This document shows positions 27,958 through 39,985 of a DNA stretch of 64,000 nt, in pieces. This stretch comes from Desmodus rotundus (taxonomy: Eukaryota > Chordata > Mammalia > Chiroptera > Phyllostomidae). Both the position numbers and the translations under genes were made by a program. Every line of letters begins with the position of its first letter. The stretch's first letter is position 1. The notes under the pieces are model-generated. The model saw only the letters and a program-made list of their open reading frames with translations, ran no database searches and was not told the origin of the DNA. Where the stretch lies: positions 15,636,964-15,700,963 of the forward strand of contig NC_071389.1 of NCBI RefSeq assembly GCF_022682495.2, written 5' to 3'.

Positions 27958-29004
27958 TCACTGGGTCTTCTGATTGAGTTTGCGCCGTACCAGCTGGCTC
28001 AGGAAGAATGCAGTGAGGATGCTGCTGCCCACGGTGAGCAGGAAAAGGCCAGAGAAGTTGTGGGGCCAGCGGGTGTGCAGTGGCTCATAGATGGGCCTCC
28101 GGGCCTCATAGTCCAGCGCCACAGCCTCCAGCTGAGCCAGCGTGCACAGCACCAAGAAGACATGGAAGATCTGGTGGCCCTGCCCAAAGAGGTGGCAGCT
28201 GCCAGGGAACCAGCGCTCAGGCATGAGGGCCGAGAAGAAAGCAGCAGCCAACAGGAAGAAGACCACCTGGCACTTGTGGTAGAGAAGAGCAAGGTCATCT
28301 GTGGCAGGGTTGGGGGACACCAGGATGCGGTGTGCCACCGGGCTGATGTCCAGCACATAGGCCAGCGCCGAGGGCACTTCCTGGCATGTGCGGCCCAGCA
28401 GGCCGGGCTTCTGGATATACTTGTTGTAGCAGGAGCCAGTGCAGGAAAGCCAGGCAAGAAAGGCGGCCATGGGCAGGAAAATGGTCTGTACCTGGGCATG
28501 CCAGGCAGGCTCAATGGCATAGTAGAAATGTGCCAGGGCACTGCCAAATTGGTACACAGCTACACCCACGTAGTCCAGGAAGAAGAAGTTATAATGCCAG
28601 AATTCGGACTTGGCCTGCAGGAGGTGAGCCAAGGCACTGAAGAAGAGGTAGGTGAAGGAGGCGAGGACAATGATGAAGAGGGGCATGGCGTGGGGGTCTC
28701 CCCGGAAGTCCACAGTCCCCACAAAGATGGCCAGCCGCAGCAACAGCACCAGGGCTGCCAGCAGGTGGGTCCAGACGTTCACCGCCTCGTTGTGCTGCTG
28801 GAACAGCGAGCGGAAGTAGAAGCGCCAAGTCTGATGCAGCGGCCGGTAGCCCACGTAGATGTATGGCTTCCAGAAGAGGGGTGGCACCTTGGCTCGGTCT
28901 ACCGTGAAGACAGGCTCTGGCTGCACAGATGACGGAGGCTCCTGGTGGTCCTGCCGCAAACTGGGCAGAAAGTGGCTAAGCTTCTGGGCCACCGCTGTGG
29001 CCAT
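27958..29004 (-). CDS. PAQR7: PAQR7, membrane progestin receptor alpha
   Basis: A single uninterrupted coding exon of 348 codons; human has 346. The start differs only by a two-residue N-terminal insertion (MATAVAQKLSHFLPSL). This is a progestin and adipoQ receptor family protein of the plasma membrane that mediates rapid non-genomic progesterone signalling. A soluble N-terminus (1-75) leads into 'NEAVNVWTHLLAALVLLLRL' (72-91) and several further hydrophobic segments, at about 107-130, 140-160, 174-190, 245-262, 280-297 and 318-338. Family metal-site residues are present: S123-xxx-H127, D144 in 'FFLDYVG', and H277-xxx-H281. The exon begins in 5' UTR, with an acceptor cttacag or gcccag a few bases before the ATG. 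A 365-codon ORF on the opposite strand is a shadow of this gene. Confidence 0.98.
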   Translation of the reverse strand: MATAVAQKLSHFLPSLRQDHQEPPSSVQPEPVFTVDRAKVPPLFWKPYIYVGYRPLHQTWRFYFRSLFQQHNEAVNVWTHLLAALVLLLRLAIFVGTVDFRGDPHAMPLFIIVLASFTYLFFSALAHLLQAKSEFWHYNFFFLDYVGVAVYQFGSALAHFYYAIEPAWHAQVQTIFLPMAAFLAWLSCTGSCYNKYIQKPGLLGRTCQEVPSALAYVLDISPVAHRILVSPNPATDDLALLYHKCQVVFFLLAAAFFSALMPERWFPGSCHLFGQGHQIFHVFLVLCTLAQLEAVALDYEARRPIYEPLHTRWPHNFSGLFLLTVGSSILTAFFLSQLVRRKLNQKTQ

Positions 29005-29419
29005 GGATGTGGACTGGGCAGGGAGCTGTAAGAGGGACCAGAGCTAAGTCCTCATCCCCTCACCCCCATACCCAGCTCTTACTCCCTCCTCCCCACCCCC
29101 TTATCTCTACACTGACTTTCAGAAGAAAAGAGGCATCCTAAGGGAGAGCTCAGCTCTGACTCATGACTGTCCTGCTCCCTGATGTATCCCAAATGCCTAG
29201 GACAGTGTCTAACACAGAGTCGTGCTCAATGAACATTTGAGGAAAGCATCCATGAATGAGGCTCACTACCTCAGCCATTTCCTTTCCAGTCCAGGCTCCA
29301 CACAGCAGCCCCTGTAGTTTTCTCCTATGTTTGTGCTGCCATCAGTGTTCACCTAGCGAAGACAATGACATTGCTAACAGATCAGCTGCCTGTCTTTAGC
29401 CCCTTCAGTCTCCCACTGA

Positions 29420-29760
29420 TCCTCCATTACCCTACATGATCTAGTCCTTGCTACCTTTCCCAGCCTTATTGCTCAACCACAATGCATTCAAATCCAGCCA
29501 TAGCCTCACCAATCCCCTGGGCCTGTCTCAAATATCTACAGCTTTGCATAAGCTGTTCCCTGCATCTGAGACTTTTCCTCCTCTTGCCTATCTGGCAAAC
29601 TCATATTCATCCCTCAAAACCCATTTCTTCTGTGGTACTTTCCTGGCTCCCTGAACCTCAGACGATGACTTCTCTACTTGAGTTCCTACCATCAGACACT
29701 TATCTTCCAGCCTTTCCACCCCAGTCATGGCTGTTAACTCCAAAAAAATAAAACCTAACC
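29420..29760 (+). repeat. L2 LINE 3' fragment
   Basis: 'attaccctacatgatctag', 'ggcctgtctcaaatatct', 'cataagctgttccctgcatc', then 'cattcatccctcaaaaccc'-like text, in L2 order. Confidence 0.7.
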
Positions 29761-30099
29761 CCTCACCCTAGTATTCAAGACCTTGTGATCTGCTCCCTCC
29801 ATTATTTCCCACCTAACCCAAATGTAACACCCTGTACCAGCTTCCTTTCCCTCCTGGAGCTGCCACCTCCAGGGGATCTCCTTACTGCCCCCTCCCCACA
29901 TTCGTCTGTGGGAAAACTATAACGGGTTATACCATTTAGCATTTAAGACGCATTCAGTCATTTATTTAGCAAACTGAGCGCTCCTCTTCTGCCTCAAGTC
30001 CTGTGCTGGGTCCTGGCGAGGGCAGGGGAGGAAAGGACTGGAGCCCGGTCCTCAGAAACTTCATGATTAGGTAGAGATCATAAAAAGGAGAACAAATCA

Positions 30100-30310
30100 T
30101 AGCAAATACTTACACAGCACTTATAATGTGTCACTGTTTCAGGCATTTAACTGACTCATTTACACTTCATAGCATGCTGTGAAGTGGACACTATCTTTAT
30201 TCCCATTTTTCAGATAAGGAAACTGAGGCACAAAGAAGTTAAACACCCTTCCGTCCACCTAGCTCGGAAGCAGCCGAGGTACAGTCTAACTTCTGTTTCT
30301 AGTCTTGATC
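30100..30310 (+). repeat. MIR SINE
   Basis: 'cttacacagcacttataatg', 'attcccatttttcagataag' and 'gaaactgaggcacaaag'. Confidence 0.8.
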
Positions 30311-30740
30311 ACTACTCCAAACTGGCCTCTGCAAGGTAAGCTGGCAGATGCTACTAATCGTTTTATAATTATATGCTATAAATAGATTTTTATAGCATTT
30401 GTTTGGCACCAGTTGCTTTATTCAAGCTTATCGTTATTCATTAAATCAAATATCTATTGAAAATACAGCACCTGCCAACAACGCTGCTCTATCAAATAAA
30501 TTCCCTCCAACAAACTTATTGAACTCAGCATTCAGGTTTTCTGTCCATCATTTATCAGATTTTATTACAGCTTCTCTTACACTGCAAGAGACGAGGAGAC
30601 CTGGGCAGGAAGAAGAGTTCATGCTCTCTACCACCAACCACCCCCACCAGGATCACCCCCAAAGCCACTCACTAATTCACCCACAGTCCAAGTACACGCA
30701 GGGGCCTTGCTGTGCAAAGGCAGCATCAAGACAAGCCCCT

Positions 30741-30962
30741 GCCCTGGATGGTGTAGCTCAGTGGATTGAGCACCGGCCTGGAGACCGAAAGGTAATCAGT
30801 TCGATTCCCTGTCAGGGCACATGCCTGGGTTGTGGGCCAGGTCCCCAGCTGGGGGCGTGAGAGAGGCAACTAATCACTGTTTCTCTCACACATCATGTTT
30901 CTCTCCCTCTCTTTCTCCCTCCTTTCCTCTCTCTCTAAAAATAAATAAATAAAACCTTTAAA
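30741..30962 (+). mobile_element. Ves SINE
   Basis: 'gccctggatggtgtagctca' head, 'gcatgcctgggttgtgggcc' middle and AAATAAATAAAACC tail. Confidence 0.93.
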
Positions 30963-30984
30963 GTCTATGATGTCACTTAAAAAG

Positions 30985-31346
30985 AATTCTACTCTGCCAT
31001 AAAAAAGAAGAAAATTTTATCCTTTGCAACAGAATGGATGGACTGGAGAATATTATGCCAAGTGAAATAAGCCAGTCAGAGAAAGACAAATACCATGATT
31101 TCACTCATATGTGGAATCTAATGAACAAACTGAACTAACAAGCAAAATAGAGACAAACTCTTAGATGGAAAACAGATGACAGCTAGCGGGGGTGGGGAGG
31201 AAGGTTAGTGGTGGAGGGATTGAGCAAAAAGGAAAAAGGACTCATGGACATGGACAATAGTGTGCTGGTAGCTGGGGGGAAGAGGGGCATAAGGCGACTA
31301 AATGGTAATGGAAAAAAGATAATAAAGATTAAATTAAAAAAAATAC
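30985..31346 (+). mobile_element. L1 LINE 3' end with poly-A
   Basis: 'ttgcaacagaatggatggac', 'gccaagtgaaataagccagt', 'catgatttcactcatatgtg', then a G-rich 3' UTR and 'aataaagattaaattaaaaaaa'. Little decayed, so probably lineage-specific. 5' truncated. Confidence 0.88.
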
Positions 31347-32139
31347 AAACCCTCAGCCCACACTCTTCCTCACCCTAGCCTGATTGGCATCTGTAAGCTT
31401 CCCCCACATTACAATTCTGGGGAGCTCTGGTCTGTAGCCTTTCCTAGCCAGTGGGGAAGCAGGCATGAAAGCAGTCATCACTCTCTTGCACAAAGAGGAA
31501 GTGCGCTAGGACACGGGAGTCCAGGGCTTTTCCACTGCCCATTCCCCAGACAGCCTGGCACACAGTGGGTTTAGGAAGCAGACCTTGCCGATGGACTAAA
31601 TAATAGAACCGCTTGCATCCCAAGCACAAGAACACCCCAGCCCTGCCTTGCTGGTTGGAAGACAACATTGGATCAACTCCTCCCCAAAAGACTGGGCTTC
31701 AGCCTCAACACCCTGGCCTCTAACCTTGTCTACAACTTTGCCTTCCTGTCTCAGGACCTCAGGGAGCCAAAAACAGGCCTCTGAAAGCATCTCATTCAGC
31801 AACTTTGTTTTACATGGAGGAGACAAGAGACACGAGAGAGAGAAAGGCCTTTCCCAAAGTTGTCCCATCCAGGAAGGTTTCTGTCCCACCACAAAGACCA
31901 GCGAAGGACAACATGGTGTGGTGGCCTAGTTCCTAGGTGTCCGAGATCGATTGTGTCAGTCAAAAGCTCCATATTCCACTCTTAGCACTTCCCAAGGCAC
32001 CACAGCATCCCGAAGGCCCTGAGCTCCAAGTCCTGCAGCAAAGGAGCCTGCTTCGCTTTATTATTGAACCTACATTTGCCAAGCTTACGAAACCAAGTAA
32101 TAATTATTACTTTCCCAGTAATAATTATATTATAAAGCC

Positions 32140-32370
32140 AGCTAAAATGTAGTAAGTGTTTACTATATGCTTACTTTTTACAAGTTTGCTGCAATTAATT
32201 CTCATAACTAGCCTGTGAGGTAGATATGATTACACCCATTTTGTTGCTGAGGATAGTGAATTTCAGAGAGGTTAGCTTCTTACCCAAGGTCACACAGCAC
32301 AGAGAGGTGGGGCCAGGACTGGGACCCAGCTCTCTGACTGCGGAGCATACACCCTTAGCCGCTCTGCCGC
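32140..32370 (+). repeat. MIR SINE
   Basis: 'taattctcataactagcctg', 'ggtagatatgattacaccc' and 'cccaaggtcacacagcac'. Confidence 0.8.
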
Positions 32371-33429
32371 TGCCCTGCCTCCTGTCACACCTGTCTGCAT
32401 CCCACAGAACTATTACTTGGGAAAATACTGGTCTAAAGCAGGCAACCAAGTCCTTTCCTATGAATTATTCTCTTATGCTTCTAGCCACTGATTCACATCC
32501 AGAGACCTCGGTCTCCCCCAGTCAGCAGCTACTCACTGGCTCCACACCACTGAAGCCCTGGCTCACGACTACCTCCTCCTTCACAGCCTTCCCCCTCACC
32601 CAAGCACAGGGGCCCTAAACACAGAATACAGAGGCCACATACTGCGATGACAGAGGTCCTGCCACCCTATTTCCTTTAGACCTCAGCCAAAGGCCCCCGT
32701 CCATCTGAATAGGTCTATTTTCAGAATATTAGTGCCGATATCCCAACTCCATGGGAAGGGGCCCCGGATTCAGGGAGAGGAGCAGGTGGAAGGATGAGGG
32801 TGGGCATGCAGAGGATACCCTCAGCGCAATCTCTGAGTAGTGTGCCCACCAGGCTGCCAGACCAGCCTGTTCCGGGCACCCCACCCCAGCCCAGTGCAGC
32901 TCCATGGCCCCTTTGCACTGCTTACCTAGGGGCTGGGCTCACTCTAGAGCCAGGGGCTGATGACTTCTGCTGTGGGACTCGGCAAATTCGCCAGATGCCA
33001 AGCACTGGGTGGCACTTCCACAGGTGAGGGTCACTAGGGGCAGGGTTTCCAGGGACTGGAGCTGTCTTGTGTGATGTCACTAAAGGGTGGGACTAGAAAC
33101 AACTTCCACTCCTCTCCCCTCCCCACATCACCACTCCCACATGGTCAAATCCAGGCTAACCTCTGCCCTCCTGGCCAAATCTCAGCTGCGGAAGGAAACT
33201 GGCCATTCACCTCTGCATAAAACATTTGTAGATACCACAGGCCGGCTGCAAAGCTATGACTTACCCAAGACCACCCAGCAAGGCAGGCACAGTTGGGCTG
33301 AGACGAGTTGTCCGGGGCCTAGTTAATGGTTACCAGGCAAACTTGGCGGCTTTTGTCCCCTATTCAGTGGGAATCAGAATAAAAATGAGTTAGGAATAAA
33401 AGAGAAAGCAGATGCTATAAAGCCTCATG

Positions 33430-33660
33430 AAAGAGAAGGACTTCAGATTCAGACAAACCAAGTCTGACTCCTGATTCTGTAACATAACAGCTATGTGACC
33501 TAAGACAAGTGACCTACCGCCTCTGACCCTTAGCTCCCTCGTGGAAATTATTATCTACCTCACAGATGGCTGGAAAGATTAAGTTTATTAGAACAAAGTT
33601 TTAGCACATTTAGGGACTCAATAAAGGATTGGCGTTGTTATTAATTATCAATAGTAGTAA
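33430..33660 (+). repeat. MIR SINE
   Basis: 'acagctatgtgacctaagac', 'cacagatggctggaaagatt' and 'ttagggactcaataaagg'. Confidence 0.78.
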
Positions 33661-34719
33661 TTAATTATTAATAATAGTTGCAAGTATTTGAAGTATTTCT
33701 AGCCTGAGAGATTGGCTTGGGGTTCTCTAAAAAACTCAGTCCTCTTTTAGCGCTCAGTAGCTGGTTCCACTGGGTTTGGGGCCTTTGAAAGTTAACTGTG
33801 TCTCTTTAAATATTTACCTTTCGCTGAGGGTGCTTCTTGGGACAAGGGGAATTTGACTAGAGTTTGGACTTCTGGGGACACTGACCTTACGAAATAAAAT
33901 GTTTTCAGCAAAGACCATTCAGAGTAACCCCTCTGGGTTCACAGAGCCCTTGAAGCTTTACACTTGCCCACAGACCCTAGAGAGGAAGTGAAACCCCCAG
34001 GGAAAGGGCCGAAGCCCCAGCAGCCCTCTCCCTGAACAAGCAGGAGTGAGAAGGGGAGAAGGTAAAGGACCTCAACACTGCTAGCAGGTCATACAAAAGG
34101 CATGTGGCCTGGCTGGGCATGTCTTGCAAGTTTGGAAGGCTGTCGGGTGGGCAGAGCCTCCGAACTGAAATCTCCAGGGTCCAAGTGGGAGTGGGGGTCA
34201 GTCTGAGCAGCTCCTTCCTCCTCCCCCTCCCACCTCCCAGCCCTCCCAATTCGCATTCCCCTTTTCCTAAACTGAGGTCAACCTCCTCATCTGCTCTTCA
34301 ACCAAGACTTGCCACCCTCAGTTCCTCCTGGTCTCTCCACTGGATACACACTGTCAAAGAGTCCCCCCAGACTTCTGGGGGCAAAACTAGGAGACCAGGT
34401 TGTGGGGATGGGGTAGTACATGGGTAGTACGTGGGAGACCACTGGGCTGTACGCATCCCACAGATTTTACTCAGTGCCTGCTATATGCCAGGCGCAAGGA
34501 ATGCCACAGGGGCTGGGACGCAGGGTGAATGAAACAGACAGGCTCCCTGCTCTGACAAACAAAACAAATGCCCCGGGACCTGGAAAGTCCAGCCCAGAGA
34601 GAAGCCACCCAAGTGGTGACTGAGAGAGAGCTGCTGCCCCAAAGAAGGGTGTCTACCACTCTCCTCGGGCAGACTATTTCAAAAGAAGCCAGGCTCCCAT
34701 TTTTATGTGAGGGTGGGAT

Positions 34720-34850
34720 TTCAAGTCTGGAACTTACTAGCTGTGTGACTTTGCTTAAATTCCTTAACCTCTCTGAGCCTGTTTCCTTATTTAAAATCAG
34801 AGGATAATAACTACAAAGGGCTCTTGCAAAAGCAAAACTGTCACAGATCC
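34720..34850 (+). repeat. MIR SINE
   Basis: 'acttactagctgtgtgact', 'ttaacctctctgagcctgtt' and 'aaaatcagaggataataac'. Confidence 0.78.
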
Positions 34851-35307
34851 TAGGTGTTGGCTCTAGCACACACAGCCTTGGCTCCACTGTTTGTTGGGTT
34901 CTAGTTTTGGCTTAGCCACTCAATCCCCGTGTGACATTGGATAAGTCCATTCCTCTCTCGGCTCTGTCTCTACAAATGTCAAGGACAGTGAATTCACCAA
35001 TAACTTCCAAGGGCCCTTCAGGCCCGAAGACAACATTTGTTTTAGGCCAGGACTGGAGCTTCCAGTGAACAAAGTAGTTAAAATACCACCTCGATACTCT
35101 GGTTTCTCTTCAGATTGTATACATCTTTCACCTTCTTAAAATACCACCGCAGAGAACTAACAGCCCAGCTAGTTCACAATCAAGGGTAACACCTAAGGAT
35201 ATTAATACCCTGACCTCTTAAAAGCCTAACTAAATAACACCTAACTATTACAAGTATTATTTGGTTATAATTCCACTTCTTCTTTTGCCTCCTCTGGTAG
35301 CAAAATA

Positions 35308-35639
35308 CAGCGGACCCTTGAAAAACACGGGTTTGAACTGCGCAGGTCCATTTACACGTGAATATCTTCAATAAATACATATAGTACTTAAATGTATCTT
35401 CCTTATAATTTCCTTAATAAAATTTTCATTTTTCTAGCTTATGTTATTGTGAGACTGCAGTATATATAATACATATAACATATAAAACATGTGTTAATCA
35501 ACTGTTTGTGTTATTGGTAAAGCTTCCAGTCAAAAGTAGGCTATTAGTAGTTACATTTTTGGAGAATCAAAAGTTTACAGGCAGATTTTTGAATGAAGGG
35601 GGCTGCACCCCAATCCCCTCCTTGTTCAAGGGTAAAATG
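35308..35639 (+). mobile_element. Tigger-class DNA transposon (TA duplication)
   Basis: Left end 'cagcggacccttgaaaaaca' with 'gggtttgaactgcgcaggtc'. Right end 'ccttgttcaagggtaaaatg'. TA on each side. Nonautonomous, AT-rich inside. Confidence 0.78.
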
Positions 35640-36949
35640 TATTCAATGTTGCTTTTGTAGGCTCTGATCAGCTCACTTCCTTAAAGATAACTTTATCTTT
35701 CCATGGAAAGCAAAGTTTAGCCTCATTAAATAAAAATAACAGTAAGGCCAAGACCTGTGTTAATACTGGGGTTGTCAGAGGTAAACTCTTGGGGGACCCT
35801 GACAAGGATGACACAGTATGGTAGAGCCTGAAATGTTAACAAGATTAAGCACTAACATTAATAATTTACAGGTGCTTGCTGGTTATAACCCTCTCAACCT
35901 GCATCTAAGTTGGTGTCAAAGTCCCAGAGGTAGGATGGCAGAGCACAGCACGTCCATCTAACTCTTAAAACCAGTTCTCTTGCCCTTTATCCACTGTGGC
36001 CAACTCCCAGGCACCCAGTGGGTGGCCACAGATTATAGGAGCAAAGTTTTCATCCTGACTGGCTGCAACTGGGTCACCTCCCTAGATGGAAACCAGTTCC
36101 CCAACTCATCCCAATGTGTTGGAAATGTCCTTCCATAACTTCCAAAACTGAACAGAACCCATTTTTATTTTTTGTAACTGTACTTGGAGGGGGGCTCTCC
36201 ATTTGTACCGAAAAGTGTGATCAGAATGAAATAAATAACTCTTAAAGGGATTCTTCCATGGAGCTCAGACACACAGATGCTCTGAAGACAGGGAAGAGCC
36301 TGAAGGAGGCACGCAAGCCCAAAGAGGCTGGGTTAGCTGGCTACAGTCAGCCAGCATGGGATACAGAAACGGGATCTGAGTTTCACCACTAACCAGCCAC
36401 AAGTCCTCTAGGCAGGGGATCTGAGGCTGGAGAGGGCCGGCCTCTCACCAAAAGGCCCAGAGGTGGCACAAGCCCCAGGACAGAAGGCTGGGTCCCTCTC
36501 AGATAGCATCCTGGCCCATCCACCCAGGTGCAACCAGGCTCTGAGAATCCACCAAACTCCCAAACCTCCCAGCGTTGGCCTGACTGGCCACACACTCCCG
36601 CCAGGCCTGCAGGGGCTGTCCCAGGGAAACCTCTAGATCCTCAAAGCCTGCAGGCTGGAGGCGAACCCTTTGGGCGGTGTGCGGCTCCATCTTCCCCTAC
36701 CCTTACTGGGTGAGGGGAACCCCCACCCACTCCTGACATCAGGGGGGCTTCCCCATCGCGAGGGGCCCAGGCTCCTTTAGGAGCAACAGCCCCTCTCAAT
36801 CCCCCAGCACTGCTGTTCCCACTGTTCCCGGTTTTCCAACCGGGACCCCCTCACATTACCCAGCTCCAGGTACTCACACCCTTTTTTGCCCCTAGAGTCT
36901 CCCTAGATTCCTTCTCCAGTGGAAGTAGCCAGCTCTTCTTCCCCTTCTC

Positions 36950-37640
36950 CTCCTAACTCCGCCCACTCATCCCTGAGAAGGTCCCCTCCGCCTCTGCTCC
37001 TCCTTCCTGCTCCCACTCCCTCCGCAGTGGTGCCCGCATCCCCAGCTGACTTCCCCTGGCGTCCGGAGATGCCCCAGCTCCAGCGACGCTGTCCTGCCTT
37101 CCCTCGCTCTCTCCCCTTGTGACCTTCCGCACACCCACACACTCAGGTCTCCAGGCTGCCCGCAGCACCCCACGCTCCGCAGGAAAACCCCAGCTGCACA
37201 CCACCCGCCCCTGCAACTGCGCCCCAGCCGGGTACCTGCGGCGGCGGAGCCAGCGGAACTGGAAGAGGCGGCCGTGTGCTTCTGGCTGCAAGCTCACAGA
37301 TAAGGGAGCAGCCGGGTGGCGGCCCCACCCCGAGCCAGAGGGGAGGGCCAGGCAGCTGCTGGCTGCAAGCTGGGCAGCTCCAAGGCTCCTGGCCGGCCTC
37401 CGCTGGTGGAGACCTGGGCGAGTGCCAGCTTCTCCCTGACCAAGTCCACTTGTTGCACGCGGATGCAAGAAGGGTAACACACACCGAAGGCGGAGACCTG
37501 GGAGCTTCTGCGGTTACCGTGCAGATGGGGAAACGGAGGCCAGAGAGCAGAAGTTGTTGCCCCAGTGCCAGGGCTTGATGGCGATGGCACTGCGGAGGCT
37601 CCAACTGAGCGGTTCCCACTTCCGGCAAACTCGAACTACC
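36950..37640 (-). promoter_or_regulatory. PAQR7: PAQR7 CpG-rich promoter region
   Basis: GC-rich block around the likely first exon, densest at about 37130-37330 with gcggcggcgg. It is the only such island between the PAQR7 coding exon and STMN1, so I assign it to PAQR7. Confidence 0.6.
37236..37320 (-). other. PAQR7: PAQR7 noncoding first exon (approximate)
   Basis: On the minus strand a strong donor, cgccgccgcag|gtaccc, ends a GC-rich exon at 37236. The upstream limit is arbitrary because no TATA box or start motif fixes it. Confidence 0.4.
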
Positions 37641-38224
37641 AGCTCTTAGGTCTGGGCCTTGTGGATTTTATCTGGAGAGAGTAAGTTGCAGCAGGAGCGG
37701 GAAAAGTTTCCCAGCTGGAGCCCTAGAGATTCCGGCAGCCACTTAAACCCACACACCCCGCCCCTCCCCAAGCTACCTCTGCTTGAGATAATGCCCGGCC
37801 TTCCCCATCTTCAGCTCTGCCTGGGGAGCTCCATCCCACCTCTGCACTCCTGTCTCGTTCAACTTCCCACCTAAAACCCTCTCCTTGGGCAACGTCCCCT
37901 GCTCTGCCCAGGCCCAGGTACATTGTTTGGACCCGTATTAAAGCACCGCCTCACTACTCCCTAGTGTAAGTGGCCGTCTCCCCCAGGAGTCAGAGCGTCT
38001 GAAGAGTGAGGGATGCCTGCCCAGAATAGGCCCTCGGTAAATATCGGACTAAGAATGGCAGTGGTTGTCCGCTCCTCAGGTGTGCAAAGACCTGGACCAG
38101 GCAGCGTGAGAGACACCCCACTGCATCTTGGGAGTGGACAGCCTGATGGACCGAGGGCTAAGAGAAGACAGCCCTGGAGGAACGCTGCTCTGCCCTCGCG
38201 GAGCTCTGAGTCCACTGGGAAAGA

Positions 38225-38395
38225 GCTATGGGGCTTGGTGACAGGTCCCAAGTCCTGGCCCTACCTCTAACTCGCCCTGTGACCTTGGGCAAGTCTCCTT
38301 GCTCTCTCTGGGCTCCAGTTTTATTAAGGTAAAATGGAATACCAGCCCGACAGGGCTGTTAGGAGGAGTAAATAAAACGATGGATATGAAGGTTT
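38225..38395 (+). repeat. MIR SINE
   Basis: 'cgccctgtgaccttgggcaa', 'ctctctctgggctccagttt' and 'agggctgttaggaggagtaa'. Confidence 0.82.
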
Positions 38396-39744
38396 TTTCT
38401 CAGTTGAGATGTACCCAAGGAATGTATATTTCTTTACTAAAATAAAATGTGTATAAACATAATATAGGAAACAGGTCTCTACTTCAACAGGTTCAAACAA
38501 ACCCATAGAAATTAGTTAAATCTCCTTTACCCATGGGGAAAGGAAAAGTGGCATAGAAAATCTAATCATTTAGAAAAGGTAGGTATAGGAAATGAAAACA
38601 AGCAAGGACATTATGGAGAGTATATTCTATAACATAGAATGTATTCTATCATAGTGAATAGAAATTTAAGACTTGGAAGGTGACTTGGATTCAGCTTCCA
38701 TCTTTGGAACTCCTGCTCTGTACTGGGCTTACTTTTAAAGCCAGAGTTTATTAATCTCTTCAAATGTGCAGCGACAGCCCTAAGCAGTTGCCATGACTAC
38801 CTCCTTTAATCCAGACAACCCTAACCCATTGTACAGATCAGGAAACTGAGGCTCAGAAAGGGGACATGGGATTGTTATATTACCTCATCAACTTCGTGTA
38901 TGAGGGGAGTGTGCTGACCCCCATTTTATGGGTAGAAAAACAGGCCCAGAAGGGAGAAATGATGTATTCCAGGTCACACATCTCCTGATGTATTCAGGCT
39001 CTGAGAAGGGACCTGAGTTGTGCTTGGGGAGAAAAGGCAGTTAACCATTAAACTTGGCTGTGGGTATTTGAGAGTGGATGTTAAAAATTATAGAAGTAAC
39101 ACAGTGACCAGTCCTGGCCCAGGATACAGCCCCTCACATGCACTGTAGGCCCGGGAGGGGGTTCTGTCATTATCTCAGTTTGCAGATAAGGAAGCAGGCT
39201 TGGGAGGATGCTACTTGCCCAAGGCCACTCACTCGGCTAGCGGCAGGCCTGGACCGAGTCCAGTCCCTATCTGCTACACAGAACTGCTACCAAGGAGTGA
39301 AACTGTGGGGCCAGGACGCTTTCTTCTCTGCCCTGATCTGCTGTAACAGCTATAGCACGGCCAAGGGCACCTCCCGTCCTATCCGCCTGCTCCCCCAGCA
39401 TAGGCCTCCCCCACCCCGCCCGTGAGGTGCAGTGACCCCCACTGCTCTAGGAGCCCCATAATCCTTCAGCCCTGGAAGGGGAACCTATTTAATAACCTGC
39501 GCATCAACCAGCTGCCCTCCCAGGTCACAGGTTCAGCCTTTAGAGGAACAGGGCAGGTCTGCAGGGAGACTGGATTTGTGCACAGGCCTAAGTCAACTAC
39601 CTGACAGGAGTCGAAAGGCTTCACAAGTCAGACCATCAGGAAGGGCTGCAACGGCCCCAAAGTAAGAGAAAGGATGAATGTGGGTCCCTGAGCTGTCCTG
39701 AACCCACTGCTGTCTTTGCCCCCAAACAACGGCATCATTCATTG

Positions 39745-39985
39745 GAGGCAGCAAAGTACTGAAGCACCTAGGTGTATTCTGCCTGGGTTCACATCTTGGC
39801 TCTACCACTTACAAGCTATGCTACCCTGGGCAAGTTATGTAATGTCTCTGGGCATCTACCTCCTCCATTCTAAAACACCATCAGTAATACCTGCCACATA
39901 CTGTTGGCATGAGGAGTAAATGAAGTAAGACATGTAACGTGCTCACAGTGCCTAGCATATAGTAATTGCTCAGTAAATGCCAGTG
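39745..39985 (+). repeat. MIR SINE
   Basis: 'tctaccacttacaagctat', 'gggcaagttatgtaatgtct', 'aggagtaaatgaagtaagac' and 'tagtaattgctcagtaaatg'. Confidence 0.82.

Larger units (their letters stand above)
29005..37235 (-). other. PAQR7: PAQR7 5' UTR intron
   Basis: Filled with L2 (about 29170-29245, 29420-29760), MIR (about 30100-30310, 32140-32370, 33430-33660, 34720-34850), a Ves SINE (30741-30962), a young L1 3' end (about 30985-31346) and a Tigger-like element (35308-35639). No coding exon recognised. Confidence 0.6.

Noticed and set aside
27835..28932. 365-codon ORF on the plus strand
   Set aside because: It lies antisense over the PAQR7 exon. The minus-strand frame matches a known seven-helix receptor throughout, so this ORF is a shadow of its codon bias.
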